From the NCBI RefSeq assembly GCF_001514265.1, contig NZ_KQ948996.1, positions 1-64,000 on the forward strand: DNA of 64,000 nt. The letters are read 5' to 3'. This DNA comes from Streptomyces resistomycificus. Lineage in GTDB: Bacteria > Actinomycetota > Actinomycetes > Streptomycetales > Streptomycetaceae. Below, one piece after another: positions 52,108 to 60,497 of the stretch; the stretch's first letter is position 1, and the number at the start of each line of letters is the position of its first letter. The notes under the pieces were generated by a model, which was not told where the DNA came from, ran no database searches, and saw nothing but the letters and a program-made list of their open reading frames with translations. A program made the translations under genes and the position numbers.

Positions 52108-53553
52108 GTGACTGTCAACGAGGACTCGTTCACCAACTGGAAGAACCGCGAGGAGATCGCGGAATCGATGATCCCGATCATCGGGAGGCTGCACCGGGAG
52201 CGGGATGTCACCGTGCTGCTCCACAGCCGTTCCCTGGTGAACAAGTCAGTGGTCAGCATTCTCAAGACCCACCGGTTCGCCCGGCAGATCGCCGGTGAGG
52301 AACTCTCGGTCACCGAGACGCTGCCGTTCCTGCAGGCCCTGACCACGCTCGATCTCGGTCCGTCCCAGATCGACATAGGCATGCTCGCCGCGACGTACCG
52401 GACCGACGACCGCGGTCTGTCGGTGGAGGCCTTCACCGCCGAGGCCGTCGCCGGTGCCTCGGGCGCCAACAAGATCGAGCGCCGTGAGGGACGCGACGTC
52501 GTCCTCTACGGATTCGGCCGGATCGGCCGCCTCGTCGCCCGCCTGCTCATCGAGAAGTCGGGCTCCGGCAACGGCCTGCGGCTGCGCGCCATCGTGGTCC
52601 GCGGCGGCGGCGACCAGGACATCGTCAAGCGCGCCTCGCTGCTGCGCCGCGACTCCATCCACGGCCAGTTCCAGGGCACGATCACCGTTGACGAGGCGAA
52701 CAGCACGATCGTCGCCAACGGCAACGAGATCAAGGTGATCTACGCCAACGACCCCTCAGAGGTCGACTACACGGCGTACGGCATCAAGGACGCCATCCTC
52801 ATCGACAACACCGGAAAGTGGCGCGACCGCGAGGGTCTGTCGCAGCACCTGCGCCCCGGGATCGACAAGGTCGTCCTGACCGCGCCGGGCAAGGGCGACG
52901 TCCCCAACATCGTGCACGGCGTCAACCACGACACCATCAAGCCGAACGAGCAGGTCATCTCCTGCGCCTCGTGCACCACCAACGCGATCGTCCCGCCGCT
53001 GAAGGCGATGGCCGACGAGTACGGCGTGCTGCGCGGCCACGTGGAGACCGTCCACTCGTTCACCAACGACCAGAACCTGCTGGACAACTACCACAAGGCC
53101 GATCGCCGGGGCCGTTCCGCGCCGCTCAACATGGTCATCACCGAGACCGGCGCGGCCTCCGCCGTCGCCAAGGCGCTGCCCGACCTCAAGGCGCCGATCA
53201 CCGGCAGCTCGATCCGTGTCCCGGTGCCGGACGTCTCGATCGCGATCCTCAGCCTGCGGCTCGGCCGCGAGACCACCCGCGAGGAGGTCCTCGACCACCT
53301 CCGTGACGTGTCGCTGACCTCGCCGCTCAAGCGCCAGATCGACTTCACCACCGCCCCCGACGCGGTCTCCAGCGACTTCATCGGCTCCCGCCACGCCTCG
53401 ATCGTCGACGCCGGCGCCACCAAGGTGGACGGCGACAACGCGATCCTCTACCTCTGGTACGACAACGAGTTCGGCTACTCCTGCCAGGTCATCCGAGTGG
53501 TCCAGCACGTCTCCGGAGTGGAGTACCCGACCTACCCGGCCCCGCAGGCCTGA
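52108..53553 (+). CDS. gap: Glyceraldehyde-3-phosphate dehydrogenase with N-terminal extension
   Basis: 481 residues, GTG 52108. The first ~125 residues (NWKNREEIAESMIPIIGRLHRERDVTVLLHSRSLVN) are an extra helical domain found in a long-GAPDH subgroup of actinobacteria and others. The NAD domain follows (VVLYGFGRIGRLVARLLIEKSG), then the catalytic Cys in ISCASCTTNAIVPPLK (about 288). HSFTNDQNLLDNYHKADRRGRSAP and the end LYLWYDNEFGYSCQVIRVV are canonical. The long form is thought to serve gluconeogenic or alternative flux; this is family knowledge, not shown here. Confidence 0.93.
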   Translation: MTVNEDSFTNWKNREEIAESMIPIIGRLHRERDVTVLLHSRSLVNKSVVSILKTHRFARQIAGEELSVTETLPFLQALTTLDLGPSQIDIGMLAATYRTDDRGLSVEAFTAEAVAGASGANKIERREGRDVVLYGFGRIGRLVARLLIEKSGSGNGLRLRAIVVRGGGDQDIVKRASLLRRDSIHGQFQGTITVDEANSTIVANGNEIKVIYANDPSEVDYTAYGIKDAILIDNTGKWRDREGLSQHLRPGIDKVVLTAPGKGDVPNIVHGVNHDTIKPNEQVISCASCTTNAIVPPLKAMADEYGVLRGHVETVHSFTNDQNLLDNYHKADRRGRSAPLNMVITETGAASAVAKALPDLKAPITGSSIRVPVPDVSIAILSLRLGRETTREEVLDHLRDVSLTSPLKRQIDFTTAPDAVSSDFIGSRHASIVDAGATKVDGDNAILYLWYDNEFGYSCQVIRVVQHVSGVEYPTYPAPQA

Positions 53554-53575
53554 TTCCCCGGTGTAGGACCCGTGG

Positions 53576-53642
53576 GTCAGTGCGCGATGCAGGTGCGAGA
53601 TGCGCACTAGATGCGCCATTCCGGAACCTGGTGCGCACTGAC
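53576..53642 (+). other. Inverted-repeat region after gap
   Basis: GTCAGTGCGC (53576-53585) and GCGCACTGAC (53633-53642) are exact complements 47 bp apart. Between them TGCGC/GCGCA is repeated several times, including AGTGCGC/GCGCACT pairs. It begins 22 bp after the gap stop. It could be a terminator with alternative foldings or an attachment-like repeat at the start of the accessory region. Confidence 0.45.
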
Positions 53643-53695
53643 TCCGGTCCGTAATTGGCTGGTCCGGGAGCGCGCTCATCTGCTGGCGACGCCTG

Positions 53696-54100
53696 TCACA
53701 GCCGCCCCGGTCCCTCGCCCTCTCGCAGTAGCCATTCCCTGACCGAGGGAGCATGGCCAAAGAGCTGACCGACCTGCATGCCTTCCTCGCGTGAGGTCAC
53801 CCGCGACAGCGGGGTGAAGTCGTCGGGAAGCACGTCCAGCAGGCTCATCACGCGGTCTCCCGCACGCAGAGTGATCAACAGCTCGCACCGCAGCTGACGA
53901 GGAACGTCCGGGCGGTGGGACAGGCTGTGCCACAAGGCCGGCCACAAGTAGTGGGTGCCGTCGGGCGCCGCATTCGCTTGCACCCAGGCCGGGTCCAACC
54001 GCTGGCTCAGGCCGAGGTCACACGCCCGCTCCTCCAGCCTGAACAGCGAGGCGGAGTCAACAGCCTTCAGCTCGCGAGGCAGCGGTTGATCGAAGTCCAT
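53696..54100 (-). CDS. Hypothetical protein, orphan
   Basis: 134 residues, ATG 54100. Reads MDFDQPLPRELKAVDSASLF, then HYLWPALWHSLSHRPDVPRQLRCELLITLRAGDRVMSLLDVLPDDF, and ends PSVREWLLREG. Helical, acidic, no signal or membrane segment, no recognised family. Codons such as GCT, GTT, TTG and CAA are more frequent than in the genes to the left, which suggests acquired DNA. It is divergent from the small gene at 54244. Confidence 0.6.
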   Translation of the reverse strand: MDFDQPLPRELKAVDSASLFRLEERACDLGLSQRLDPAWVQANAAPDGTHYLWPALWHSLSHRPDVPRQLRCELLITLRAGDRVMSLLDVLPDDFTPLSRVTSREEGMQVGQLFGHAPSVREWLLREGEGPGRL

Positions 54101-54243
54101 CGCCCCATGCTGCCCGACGGCACCGCACGACGAGGAGCCGACCCCGAATTCATTCCGTTAGGAGTCCTCGGTCAACGGCACGACCGGACCAACGATCGCA
54201 TGGTTCGGGACGGCACGACCGCCAGTAGGCGTTCGAGGCCCTC

Positions 54244-54534
54244 ATGGGGCGCGTAGACGGCCGGTTGGCCCCGCAGAGGGCACTCATCAAGGTGCGTATC
54301 TTCACACAGCCCCAAGTTCCGGAGGCCGAAGGGCCCAACCCGGATTTCACCACAGTCTTCGACGGCTCCCTCTTGCTGCCTGACGGCCGCATCGCAGTCG
54401 GCGATGTCGAGCAACTGACCCGCTTCGTGCATCGAGTGGGCGACCGCGGCGAGTACGACGTGCGTGTCGCAGTGAACTCGCCGGGGCCGGACGCCGACGC
54501 CATCGACATCACCATCACCCGCCCCGGCAAGTGA
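54244..54534 (+). CDS. Hypothetical small protein, orphan
   Basis: 96 residues from ATG 54244. It reads IKVRIFTQPQVPEAEGPNPDFTTVFDGSLLLPDGRIAVGDVEQLTRFVHRVGDRGEYDVRVAVNSPGPDADAIDITITR, a mixed alpha/beta pattern with the look of a real protein. No ribosome site is clear and no family is recognised. It sits opposite the orphan gene at 53696 in a region without other genes; a paired function is possible but not shown. Confidence 0.55.
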   Translation: MGRVDGRLAPQRALIKVRIFTQPQVPEAEGPNPDFTTVFDGSLLLPDGRIAVGDVEQLTRFVHRVGDRGEYDVRVAVNSPGPDADAIDITITRPGK

Positions 54535-54858
54535 TCAGCCGGGACGGCCACCTCAGCGTATGCGGGCCGCTCGCAGCGCTTTCATTCACGACCAAGGTCA
54601 CGATCTACAGCTGGAGTATGAGGGCGGGATCCGACGAGTTGGAGAGGTGGGCCGGATCGCTGGCGGTTCAGGCAGACGCCGGCCTGCGGATGCGCGGGTG
54701 GTTCTGAAGCGCCCACCGCACGGTCTTCGGCGGGCGTCCGAGCAGGGTTTCCAGTGAACGCCCGCTCGCCGTCTAGGACGAAGTCCTCCGCGTACGCCGA
54801 ATCACATCGGCGAAGCGGTAGGTGGGCGAGCTGTCCACACGGGGCCTGGCGGGTGGTG
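54535..54858. other. 324-bp gap with a short minus-strand coding relic
   Basis: No intact gene. On the minus strand a frame ending at 54668 reads SLETLLGRPPKTVRWALQNHPRIRR before its stop. It looks like the tail of an oxidoreductase-type protein, but a TAG just upstream cuts it off. It is probably a decayed remnant next to the SDR gene. Confidence 0.3.
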
Positions 54859-55560
54859 TCACTTCTTCAGCTGGGCGTACATGGCTTCCAGGTCGGAGGA
54901 CAGCTGGGACTTGACCCAGCGGGTGGTGTCGTCGGCCAGCACCTCGTGCGCTCCCGCCTCGATGCCGTCGAGTGCGGCCACGGCGATGTCGCGGGGGTCG
55001 GCCTTGGGCGCGTCGACACCCGACGTCATGTCGGTGTCCACGTAGGCCATGTGAAGCCCGGTCACCGCGATGCCGCGCGGCTGCAACTCCAGGCGCAGGG
55101 AGTTGGTCTGCGACCACAAAGCGGCCTTGGAGGCACCGTAGGGCGTGCCGTCGGCCAGCCAGGACAGGGCGGAGTGGGCATTGAGGATGTGGCCCCCGCC
55201 GTTGCGCTCGATGACCGGCACAAAGGCCCGGGTGACCAGCAGCGGCCCGTAGAAGTTGGTCTCCAGATCCCGGCGCACGTCCTCCATCGCGGAGTTGAGG
55301 TAGGAGGCGCCAGCGGACGCGCCGGCGTTGTTGATCAGGATGGTGACGTCCTGGGCCTGCTCGGCGGCGGCTGCCACAGATGCCGGGTCAGTGGCCTCGA
55401 GCGCCAGCGGAACGGCATCGGGGTGGGTCACCGTGCGCGGGTCACGGGCTGTGGCGTAGACCTTGCCGGCCCCGCGCGCATAGAGCTCCTCGACCAGCAT
55501 CTTGCCGATGCCACGGCTGCCTCCGGTGACGAAGACGCTGGCGCCCTTGATTGCTGTCAT
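54859..55560 (-). CDS. SDR family oxidoreductase, TetR-regulon member 1
   Basis: 233 residues, ATG 55560 with GGAGGTAG upstream. Classical SDR: VFVTGGSRGIGKMLVEELYARGAGKVYATARDP (cofactor loop), ILINNAGASAG, and catalytic Ser-Tyr-Lys in NAHSALSWLADGTPYGASKAALW (about 140-155). NADP-type reductase of unknown substrate. Two operator palindromes lie 21 and 44 bp upstream of its start, matching those in front of the SDR at 57957 and the TetR gene at 59695. Confidence 0.92.
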   Translation of the reverse strand: MTAIKGASVFVTGGSRGIGKMLVEELYARGAGKVYATARDPRTVTHPDAVPLALEATDPASVAAAAEQAQDVTILINNAGASAGASYLNSAMEDVRRDLETNFYGPLLVTRAFVPVIERNGGGHILNAHSALSWLADGTPYGASKAALWSQTNSLRLELQPRGIAVTGLHMAYVDTDMTSGVDAPKADPRDIAVAALDGIEAGAHEVLADDTTRWVKSQLSSDLEAMYAQLKK

Positions 55561-55580
55561 GACTACCTCCACGAAAAGGA

Positions 55581-55617
55581 AAACCGTTCGGTTTCACCAC
55601 AGTAAACCGATCGGTTT
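55581..55617. promoter_or_regulatory. Paired TetR-type operators upstream of the SDR at 54859
   Basis: AAACCGTTCGGTTT (55581-55594) and AAACCGATCGGTTT (55604-55617) are centred 23 bp apart. The second is a perfect palindrome and is preceded by ACCACAGT, exactly as at 58811-58832. Confidence 0.8.
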
Positions 55618-56181
55618 TGTCATGCAAGTCAGGCGGAACTCAGGCTTCGGGAGTTGGCCTCCTGTCCATCGACGAAGTCCGTACTCGCCGGGCGCAGGGC
55701 GGTGAAAGCCGCGAGTCCGCCGACAGTGATCGACGTGGCCTGGCGGACCTCAGGCGGAGATCAGCGGAGTGACTTGAGGAGTGGCGTGTCGTACGGCTCG
55801 GTGTCGCCGACGTGCTCGGCGGGCGGGCCCTTGCGGGCCGGCCTGGGGCCGGCGACCAGGGGCGGCTCAAGTACGGCGGGCGGGTCGGCGAGGCGCGCGA
55901 CGACAAGGAACACAGGCCCGACGACCTTTGTAGCGACGAGAGCTCAGTCCGCGGGGGCCGGCGCGGCCCCGTACGGACGGGTCACGCACCCTGCGTGAGC
56001 CCACATACCAGAGTCGCGGGATGATCCGGCCCCGATCCGGCCTTCCTTGTGTCGCCTGTCGCCGCGGCGACACCGCGCCGGTCGCCGAGCGCCTCGACGC
56101 CGCAGGCAAACGCGCCCCGGTCGCTGATGCGTTGGGAGGGAAACGGATGAGGCCGGCCGCCGTGTGGATCTCAGGTGCTTC
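55618..56181. other. 560-bp gap with a possible minus-strand coding relic
   Basis: No intact gene was recognised. On the minus strand a frame stopping at 55761-55763 reads LVATKVVGPVFLVVARLADP and then GPPAEHVGDTEPYDTPLLKSLR, with the character of a protein C-terminus but a stop codon just upstream and no start. A decayed gene is the simplest reading. Confidence 0.3.
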
Positions 56182-57888
56182 TTATGGGACCGGAACCACC
56201 GGCAGGACGATGCGGGAGGGTCGGGTGGGGTCGTGGAGGACGCGCTGGCGGGCCACTCGGGCCGTGGTCGCGCTCTCCTCGGGCTCGCCCGTGTTGAGAT
56301 TGCGGTCCCAGCGGGGGAAGTTGCTGGATGTGACCTGGACCCGTATCCGGTGCCCCGCCCGGAAGACGATGCTGGTCGACCACAGGTCCACCACGTGCTC
56401 GGCCACCACGCCCGGGGTCGCCGCACGCACCCGCACGATGCCGTCGGCCACATTGCGGGAGACACCGTTCTCATCGACATCGCACAGGCGCGCCACCCAG
56501 TCGGTCGAGGGTCCGTCCGTGGCGGCGAAGAGCACCGCCCGGACCCGGCCGGTCACCTCGACGTCCTCGGTGAGCGGTTCGGTGGTGAAGACCAGGACAT
56601 CCTCGCGCGCCTCGACGGCCGCCTGGTCGAGCGGCCCGGGACGGAACTCGTCGGTGTTCAGGAGCCCGCCGCCCATGAGAATCGCGCCGCCGGTGGTCGG
56701 CACCGGGTCCATGGGGTCGTAGGTGAACTCCTCGGCCTGCTCGGCGGCGGACGGTGGCTCCAGGGTCAGGCGTCCGTCCGCGCGCAGGTGGAAGTCCGTG
56801 TCCACCGTCCGCGACAGCGGCCACTCCGTCTCCTCGCGCCACTGGTTGATACCCATGACGAACAGCAGCACCGTGCCCGTGTCCGGTTCCACAGCTTCAC
56901 TGTCGCCACCGCCGTCGCCAAGGGTGCGCCGGAACCAGTCGAACTGCATGTCGTGCAGGCGTCCGCGCATGCCCATGTAGTCGGAGTGCGCGCCGAACCC
57001 GAAGTTGACGTCCCCGACCACGTGCCGCCAGTTGGTGTGGGTCCACGGGCCCATGACCAGCGTGGCGGACCGGCCGGCGCGACGCATGGCGGTGAAGTTG
57101 TCGAGCGTGCCCTGGCCGAAGACGTCGAACCAGCCGCCGACCTGGAAGGTGGGCAGATCGACCTCGCCGTGCCGGCCCGCGACAGTGCAGGACGCCGCCC
57201 ACTCGGGCTCGCGCCGGGAACGCTCGTAGCCCAGCTCGGGCAGGTCGTGACGGGCGAACGCGGGAAACCGCCCGGCGGGCAGTTCACCGTAACCGCCGCT
57301 AGCCAGGCCGTCGAAATCCTGCACGAGCCCGGTGATGCTGTTCACGAGCCCGTCGAGGTCGGTGGAGTGACGGCGCATCAGGGTGTCGGCCCCCTGCAGG
57401 AGCGACCAGGGCACGCTGAGGCCGAGCTCGATCGCACCGCCACGTGTCCACAGCCCGTCGTCCGGGTCGGACCAGGTGATCATCGGCGCGATGGCCTTCA
57501 GCTCCGGTGGCTTCGACAGCGCCGCCATCCACTGGGTGTTGCCGAAGTAGCTGCCGCCGATCATGCCGACGGAGCCGTTCGAGCCGGGGAGGGCGGCGGC
57601 CCACCGTACGGTGTCGTAACCGTCGCTCTCCTCATACGTGAACGGCTCCCACTCGCCCTCGGAGGCGAACCGGCCACGAGTGTCCTGTAGGACCACCATG
57701 AAGCCGTGCCTGGCCGCCGCCAGAGGATCGAGTACGACGCCCATCATGGGCGTCTGCTTGCCGTACGGCAGCCGGCTCAGCAGCACCGGCCACGGTCCCG
57801 TACCGCCGGGCCGGTAGACATCCGCGCACAGCACCGTGCCGTCACGCATCTCTACCGGAACGTCGAACTCGATCTGGATCTCCGCCAT
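56182..57888 (-). CDS. CocE/NonD family (X-Pro dipeptidyl-peptidase S15 type) hydrolase
   Basis: 568 residues. ATG 57888 (GGAGCGG upstream) is preferred over ATG 57900. The S15 alpha/beta hydrolase has VLLSRLPYGKQ, VVLQDTRGRFASEGEWEPF, and nucleophile GMIGGSYFGNTQWMAA (Ser about 113). A late His-type region is GPWTHTNWRH. A C-terminal jelly-roll domain (about 350-560) ends HRIRVQVTSSNFPRWDRNLNTGE. CocE-type esterases hydrolyse acyl esters or amides. It lies between the two operator-controlled SDR genes and is probably part of the same regulon. Confidence 0.93.
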   Translation of the reverse strand: MAEIQIEFDVPVEMRDGTVLCADVYRPGGTGPWPVLLSRLPYGKQTPMMGVVLDPLAAARHGFMVVLQDTRGRFASEGEWEPFTYEESDGYDTVRWAAALPGSNGSVGMIGGSYFGNTQWMAALSKPPELKAIAPMITWSDPDDGLWTRGGAIELGLSVPWSLLQGADTLMRRHSTDLDGLVNSITGLVQDFDGLASGGYGELPAGRFPAFARHDLPELGYERSRREPEWAASCTVAGRHGEVDLPTFQVGGWFDVFGQGTLDNFTAMRRAGRSATLVMGPWTHTNWRHVVGDVNFGFGAHSDYMGMRGRLHDMQFDWFRRTLGDGGGDSEAVEPDTGTVLLFVMGINQWREETEWPLSRTVDTDFHLRADGRLTLEPPSAAEQAEEFTYDPMDPVPTTGGAILMGGGLLNTDEFRPGPLDQAAVEAREDVLVFTTEPLTEDVEVTGRVRAVLFAATDGPSTDWVARLCDVDENGVSRNVADGIVRVRAATPGVVAEHVVDLWSTSIVFRAGHRIRVQVTSSNFPRWDRNLNTGEPEESATTARVARQRVLHDPTRPSRIVLPVVPVP

Positions 57889-57956
57889 GTGCCGCTCCAT
57901 TACGTCTTACGTCTGCATGTCTTTTTGCTTGCGGGGTGCATGAGTGCGGGCAGGCG

Positions 57957-58772
57957 TCAGCCGGCCAGCTGGTTCATCTTGCGGATCTGCTTGTCGAAAA
58001 CCTGGGCGGGAGCGAAGCGGCGCAGTATGCGCGCGCGTCCGGCCAGGGGCCCGGCGGTGTAGCGGAGCTTCGGCTTCGGGGCGGTCGCTGCCGCGACGAT
58101 CGCCTGGGCGACGGCGGTGGGGGCGTCGCCGCCCCTGACGGCCTCCGCCATCACGCGGTCGACGGTGAGTCGCTGCTTCGCGTAGGCGTGCAGGGGGGTG
58201 TCGGGCTTCGTGCTGTTGGCCTCGAATCCCGTCCTGGTGTAGGCGGGTTCGACGAGGAGCGCCCGTATGCCGTGGTCGCGGACCTCGTGGTCCAGGGATT
58301 CGGTGTAGCCCTCGATCGCGTGCTTGGAGGCGGCGTAGGCGGCCATGTAGGGCTGGGGCAGGAACCCGAGTACGGACGAGATGTTGATGATGCGCCCGCG
58401 TCGCTGGGCGCGCATGTGCGGCAGGACCTCGTTCACCATGCGCATGACCCCGAAGACATTGGTGTCGAACATGCCCTGGGCCCGCGCGAGGGAGGTTTCC
58501 TCTGCCGCACCCATCGAGCCGACGCCGGCGTTGTTGACCAGGACGTCGATCCGCCCGAACCGCTCACTCACCTCCTGGACCACCGCGGTGACCGAGGTTT
58601 CGCTGACCACGTCGAGGTCGAGGAACGTCACACCGCCGAGCGGGGTGACGCGTGAGGTGTCGCGGCCTGTTCCGACCACGTCGAGACCCGCTGCGACCAG
58701 TGCGAGCGCGGTTTCCCTGCCTATGCCGGAGGACGCACCCGTTACGAGTGCCACCGGCCGATCTGTCGTCAT
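57957..58772 (-). CDS. SDR family oxidoreductase, TetR-regulon member 2
   Basis: 271 residues from ATG 58772 (ATG 58775 adds one Met). VALVTGASSGIGRETALALVAAG cofactor loop, DVLVNNAGVGSMG, and the Ser-Tyr-Lys triad in NISSVLGFLPQPYMAAYAASKHAIEGY (about 135-160). The C-terminal tail ends FDKQIRKMNQLAG, as in oxidoreductases paired with CocE-like or Baeyer-Villiger genes. Two operator palindromes lie directly upstream. The CocE-type gene follows in the same direction after 56 bp. Confidence 0.92.
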   Translation of the reverse strand: MTTDRPVALVTGASSGIGRETALALVAAGLDVVGTGRDTSRVTPLGGVTFLDLDVVSETSVTAVVQEVSERFGRIDVLVNNAGVGSMGAAEETSLARAQGMFDTNVFGVMRMVNEVLPHMRAQRRGRIINISSVLGFLPQPYMAAYAASKHAIEGYTESLDHEVRDHGIRALLVEPAYTRTGFEANSTKPDTPLHAYAKQRLTVDRVMAEAVRGGDAPTAVAQAIVAAATAPKPKLRYTAGPLAGRARILRRFAPAQVFDKQIRKMNQLAG

Positions 58773-58793
58773 CATGAATGCCCTACTCGTCGG

Positions 58794-58832
58794 AAACTGA
58801 TCAGTTTCTTACCACAGTAAACCGATCGGTTT
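58794..58832. promoter_or_regulatory. Paired TetR-type operators between SDR 57957 and TetR 58979
   Basis: AAACTGATCAGTTT (58794-58807) and AAACCGATCGGTTT (58819-58832), both perfect palindromes, are centred 25 bp apart. They could control the leftward SDR/hydrolase transcript and the rightward TetR gene together. Confidence 0.8.
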
Positions 58833-58978
58833 CCATGTGCAAGCTCAAACGCCAACTCGATCCGGGCCGCGCCACCGTCTGCACGCTGCGGCCGATCGGG
58901 CTGCGCGGCGACTGCGGCGTCGCGCCCAAGGTGGGGCGGAGCGCTGTTGGTGACGCGTGGCAGACAGGAGCCCGGCGC

Positions 58979-59923
58979 ATGGCGGTCGGCCGCCACAAGG
59001 GCCCTGCGGACCATCGCCCGGTCAGGCGCCTTGCCGGCGGAAGCGCACCGACCGGCGCCTGCCGCAATGACGGCATCGCCAGGATCAGTGCGCAGGAGAG
59101 ACGTCAAAGCGTCGTCCGCGCAGCGGCCGCCGGGTTCGCACTCAAGGGCTACTACGGCACCTCCGCCGAGGCGATCGCCAAACGCGTCGGCGTCACGCAG
59201 CCGTACCTCTTCCGGCTCTTCCCGGGCAAAAAGGCGATCTTCGTCGCCGCCTTGGTCTGGAGCCTGGAGCGCACCCGCCTGGCTTTCGAGCAGGCGACCG
59301 AGGGGATGCGACAGAGGGCAGGCCCTGGGCGCGCCATGGCGGGGGCGTACGCGCGGCTGATCTCGACGCGCCCCGAAGCGCCCCTGATGCAGATGCAGGG
59401 ATACGCCGTCGTCGCGGCCGCTGCGGCAGAGGGCGATGACGGGACGGGCGGGCTCGTCCGGGCCGGCTGGATGCGACTGTGCGAAACCGTGCACCTGTCG
59501 CTGGGTGCCGATGCTCACGCGACCACGAGGTTCTTTGCTCGCGGCATGCTCGGCAACACTCTTACGGCCGTCGGGTTTCCCTCCGATTGCGGGGAGCGGG
59601 GGCGTGAGGCCATGGGCGCTGCTTCGGCTGCCGGAGTCGCGCATCAACCCGAAAGAGCGCATCGGTCGCCGATCCTGCTCGAAGACGGAGCGGATCAGTG
59701 CATGTCTGCCGAATCGAGCAGGGTGGTCACAGTGGGCGCGATGAGCCCGGTCAGATTGTCGGCACCGATCCCCGCGCGGGCGCTGGCACCGTCGAAGACC
59801 AGGATGAGCTGCCGGGCAAGCAGGTCGGGGTTGCTCGCCCCACCCCGTTCGGCCTCGGAACGGAAAAAGGCCGTCAGGTTTGCTTTGATCTGGTGGGCCA
59901 CCCGGCTCGCGGGGTGGGCCTGA
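58979..59923 (+). CDS. TetR family regulator with unusual N- and C-terminal extensions
   Basis: 314 residues from ATG 58979 (CAGGAG upstream). The HTH is ISAQERRQSVVRAAAAGFALKGYYGTSAEAIAKRVGVTQPYLFRLFPGKKAIFVAAL (about 36-92), preceded by ~35 basic residues that lack family similarity. The ligand domain is recognisable to about residue 205 (LMQMQGYAVVAAAAAEGDDG, FARGMLGNTLTAVGFPSD). The remaining ~100 residues are read antisense to the next gene and overlap it by 229 bp, so the natural stop seems lost. It may be altered or non-functional. Confidence 0.7.
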   Translation: MAVGRHKGPADHRPVRRLAGGSAPTGACRNDGIARISAQERRQSVVRAAAAGFALKGYYGTSAEAIAKRVGVTQPYLFRLFPGKKAIFVAALVWSLERTRLAFEQATEGMRQRAGPGRAMAGAYARLISTRPEAPLMQMQGYAVVAAAAAEGDDGTGGLVRAGWMRLCETVHLSLGADAHATTRFFARGMLGNTLTAVGFPSDCGERGREAMGAASAAGVAHQPERAHRSPILLEDGADQCMSAESSRVVTVGAMSPVRLSAPIPARALAPSKTRMSCRASRSGLLAPPRSASERKKAVRFALIWWATRLAGWA

Positions 59924-60264
59924 TCCTTGAGCTCGATCTGCACAGCCAGATACCGGCAGCCCTGGAAGTCGGGCGCCCCTGCCTGCGACTCCACCCGCTC
60001 GAAGACGTGCAGGATCCGCTCGCGGGGTGACCGGCCGTCGTCCGCCGCCGGCAGGAGCCCGGCCGCGAAGGCGGAGGCGCGCTCCTTCAGGCTCACTGCC
60101 AGGAGTTCGTCCTTGCTCTCGAACAGCTGGTACATGGAGCGCTTCGACACTCCCGCCGCCTTGCACAGCGCCTCGACGCCGATGCTGACGCCGTCTTGGT
60201 AGGTGAGCGTGGCTGCTGCCTCCAGCAGCCGCTCCCGGGAACTTGGCTTCATTTCGGTGGTCAT
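59695..60264 (-). CDS. TetR family regulator, probable regulator of the local regulon
   Basis: 189 residues, ATG 60264. HTH: RERLLEAAATLTYQDGVSIGVEALCKAAGVSKRSMYQLFESKDELLAVSLKERASAF (residues 9-65). The C-terminal domain has FQGCRYLAVQIELKDQAHPASRVAHQIKANLTAFFRSEAERGG, as in the TetR_C33-like group linked to xenobiotic efflux. A perfect AAACCGATCGGTTT palindrome sits 33 bp upstream of its start. Of the two TetR genes here it is the intact one, so it is the likely repressor of the SDR, hydrolase and permease genes and of itself. Confidence 0.9.
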   Translation of the reverse strand: MTTEMKPSSRERLLEAAATLTYQDGVSIGVEALCKAAGVSKRSMYQLFESKDELLAVSLKERASAFAAGLLPAADDGRSPRERILHVFERVESQAGAPDFQGCRYLAVQIELKDQAHPASRVAHQIKANLTAFFRSEAERGGASNPDLLARQLILVFDGASARAGIGADNLTGLIAPTVTTLLDSADMH

Positions 60265-60296
60265 ACCGCGAGGTTAACTCGAATAGGACGAAATTG

Positions 60297-60310
60297 AAAC
60301 CGATCGGTTT
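60297..60310. promoter_or_regulatory. TetR-type operator upstream of TetR 59695
   Basis: A single perfect palindrome AAACCGATCGGTTT, 33 bp upstream of ATG 60264. Identical to the second sites at 55604 and 58819, so autoregulation is likely. Confidence 0.8.
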
Positions 60311-60497
60311 CCATGGGGTGTCGAGGAGGCGCCCGCCGCCGGGCGGACACCTGCAGGCCGTCCAGAGGCTCGGCGACGGTCTTGGGGAAGAGGCCGTCGC
60401 CGAGCCCTGATGGTGCACGCGCCTCTCGTCCCCACGGGGGCGACGTACACCGGGGTCACTCCGAGTTATGGCCCGGCCTCGGGTGAGCTGCCTTCCG

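Noticed and set aside
53576..53642. att site of an integrative element
   Set aside because: No tRNA gene, integrase or second copy of the repeat is visible in the window, so only an inverted-repeat region is reported.
52756..53760. 334-residue minus-strand frame over the GAPDH gene
   Set aside because: The plus frame is a near-textbook GAPDH. The antisense frame has no similarity and the usual low-complexity look.
54560..54757. 65-residue plus-strand frame
   Set aside because: No ribosome site, no motif, and the other strand carries a better-looking though broken coding remnant.
56021..56722. 233-residue plus-strand frame near the CocE gene
   Set aside because: Most of it lies antisense to the well-supported hydrolase. 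Its first 50 residues look slightly coding but match nothing recognised.
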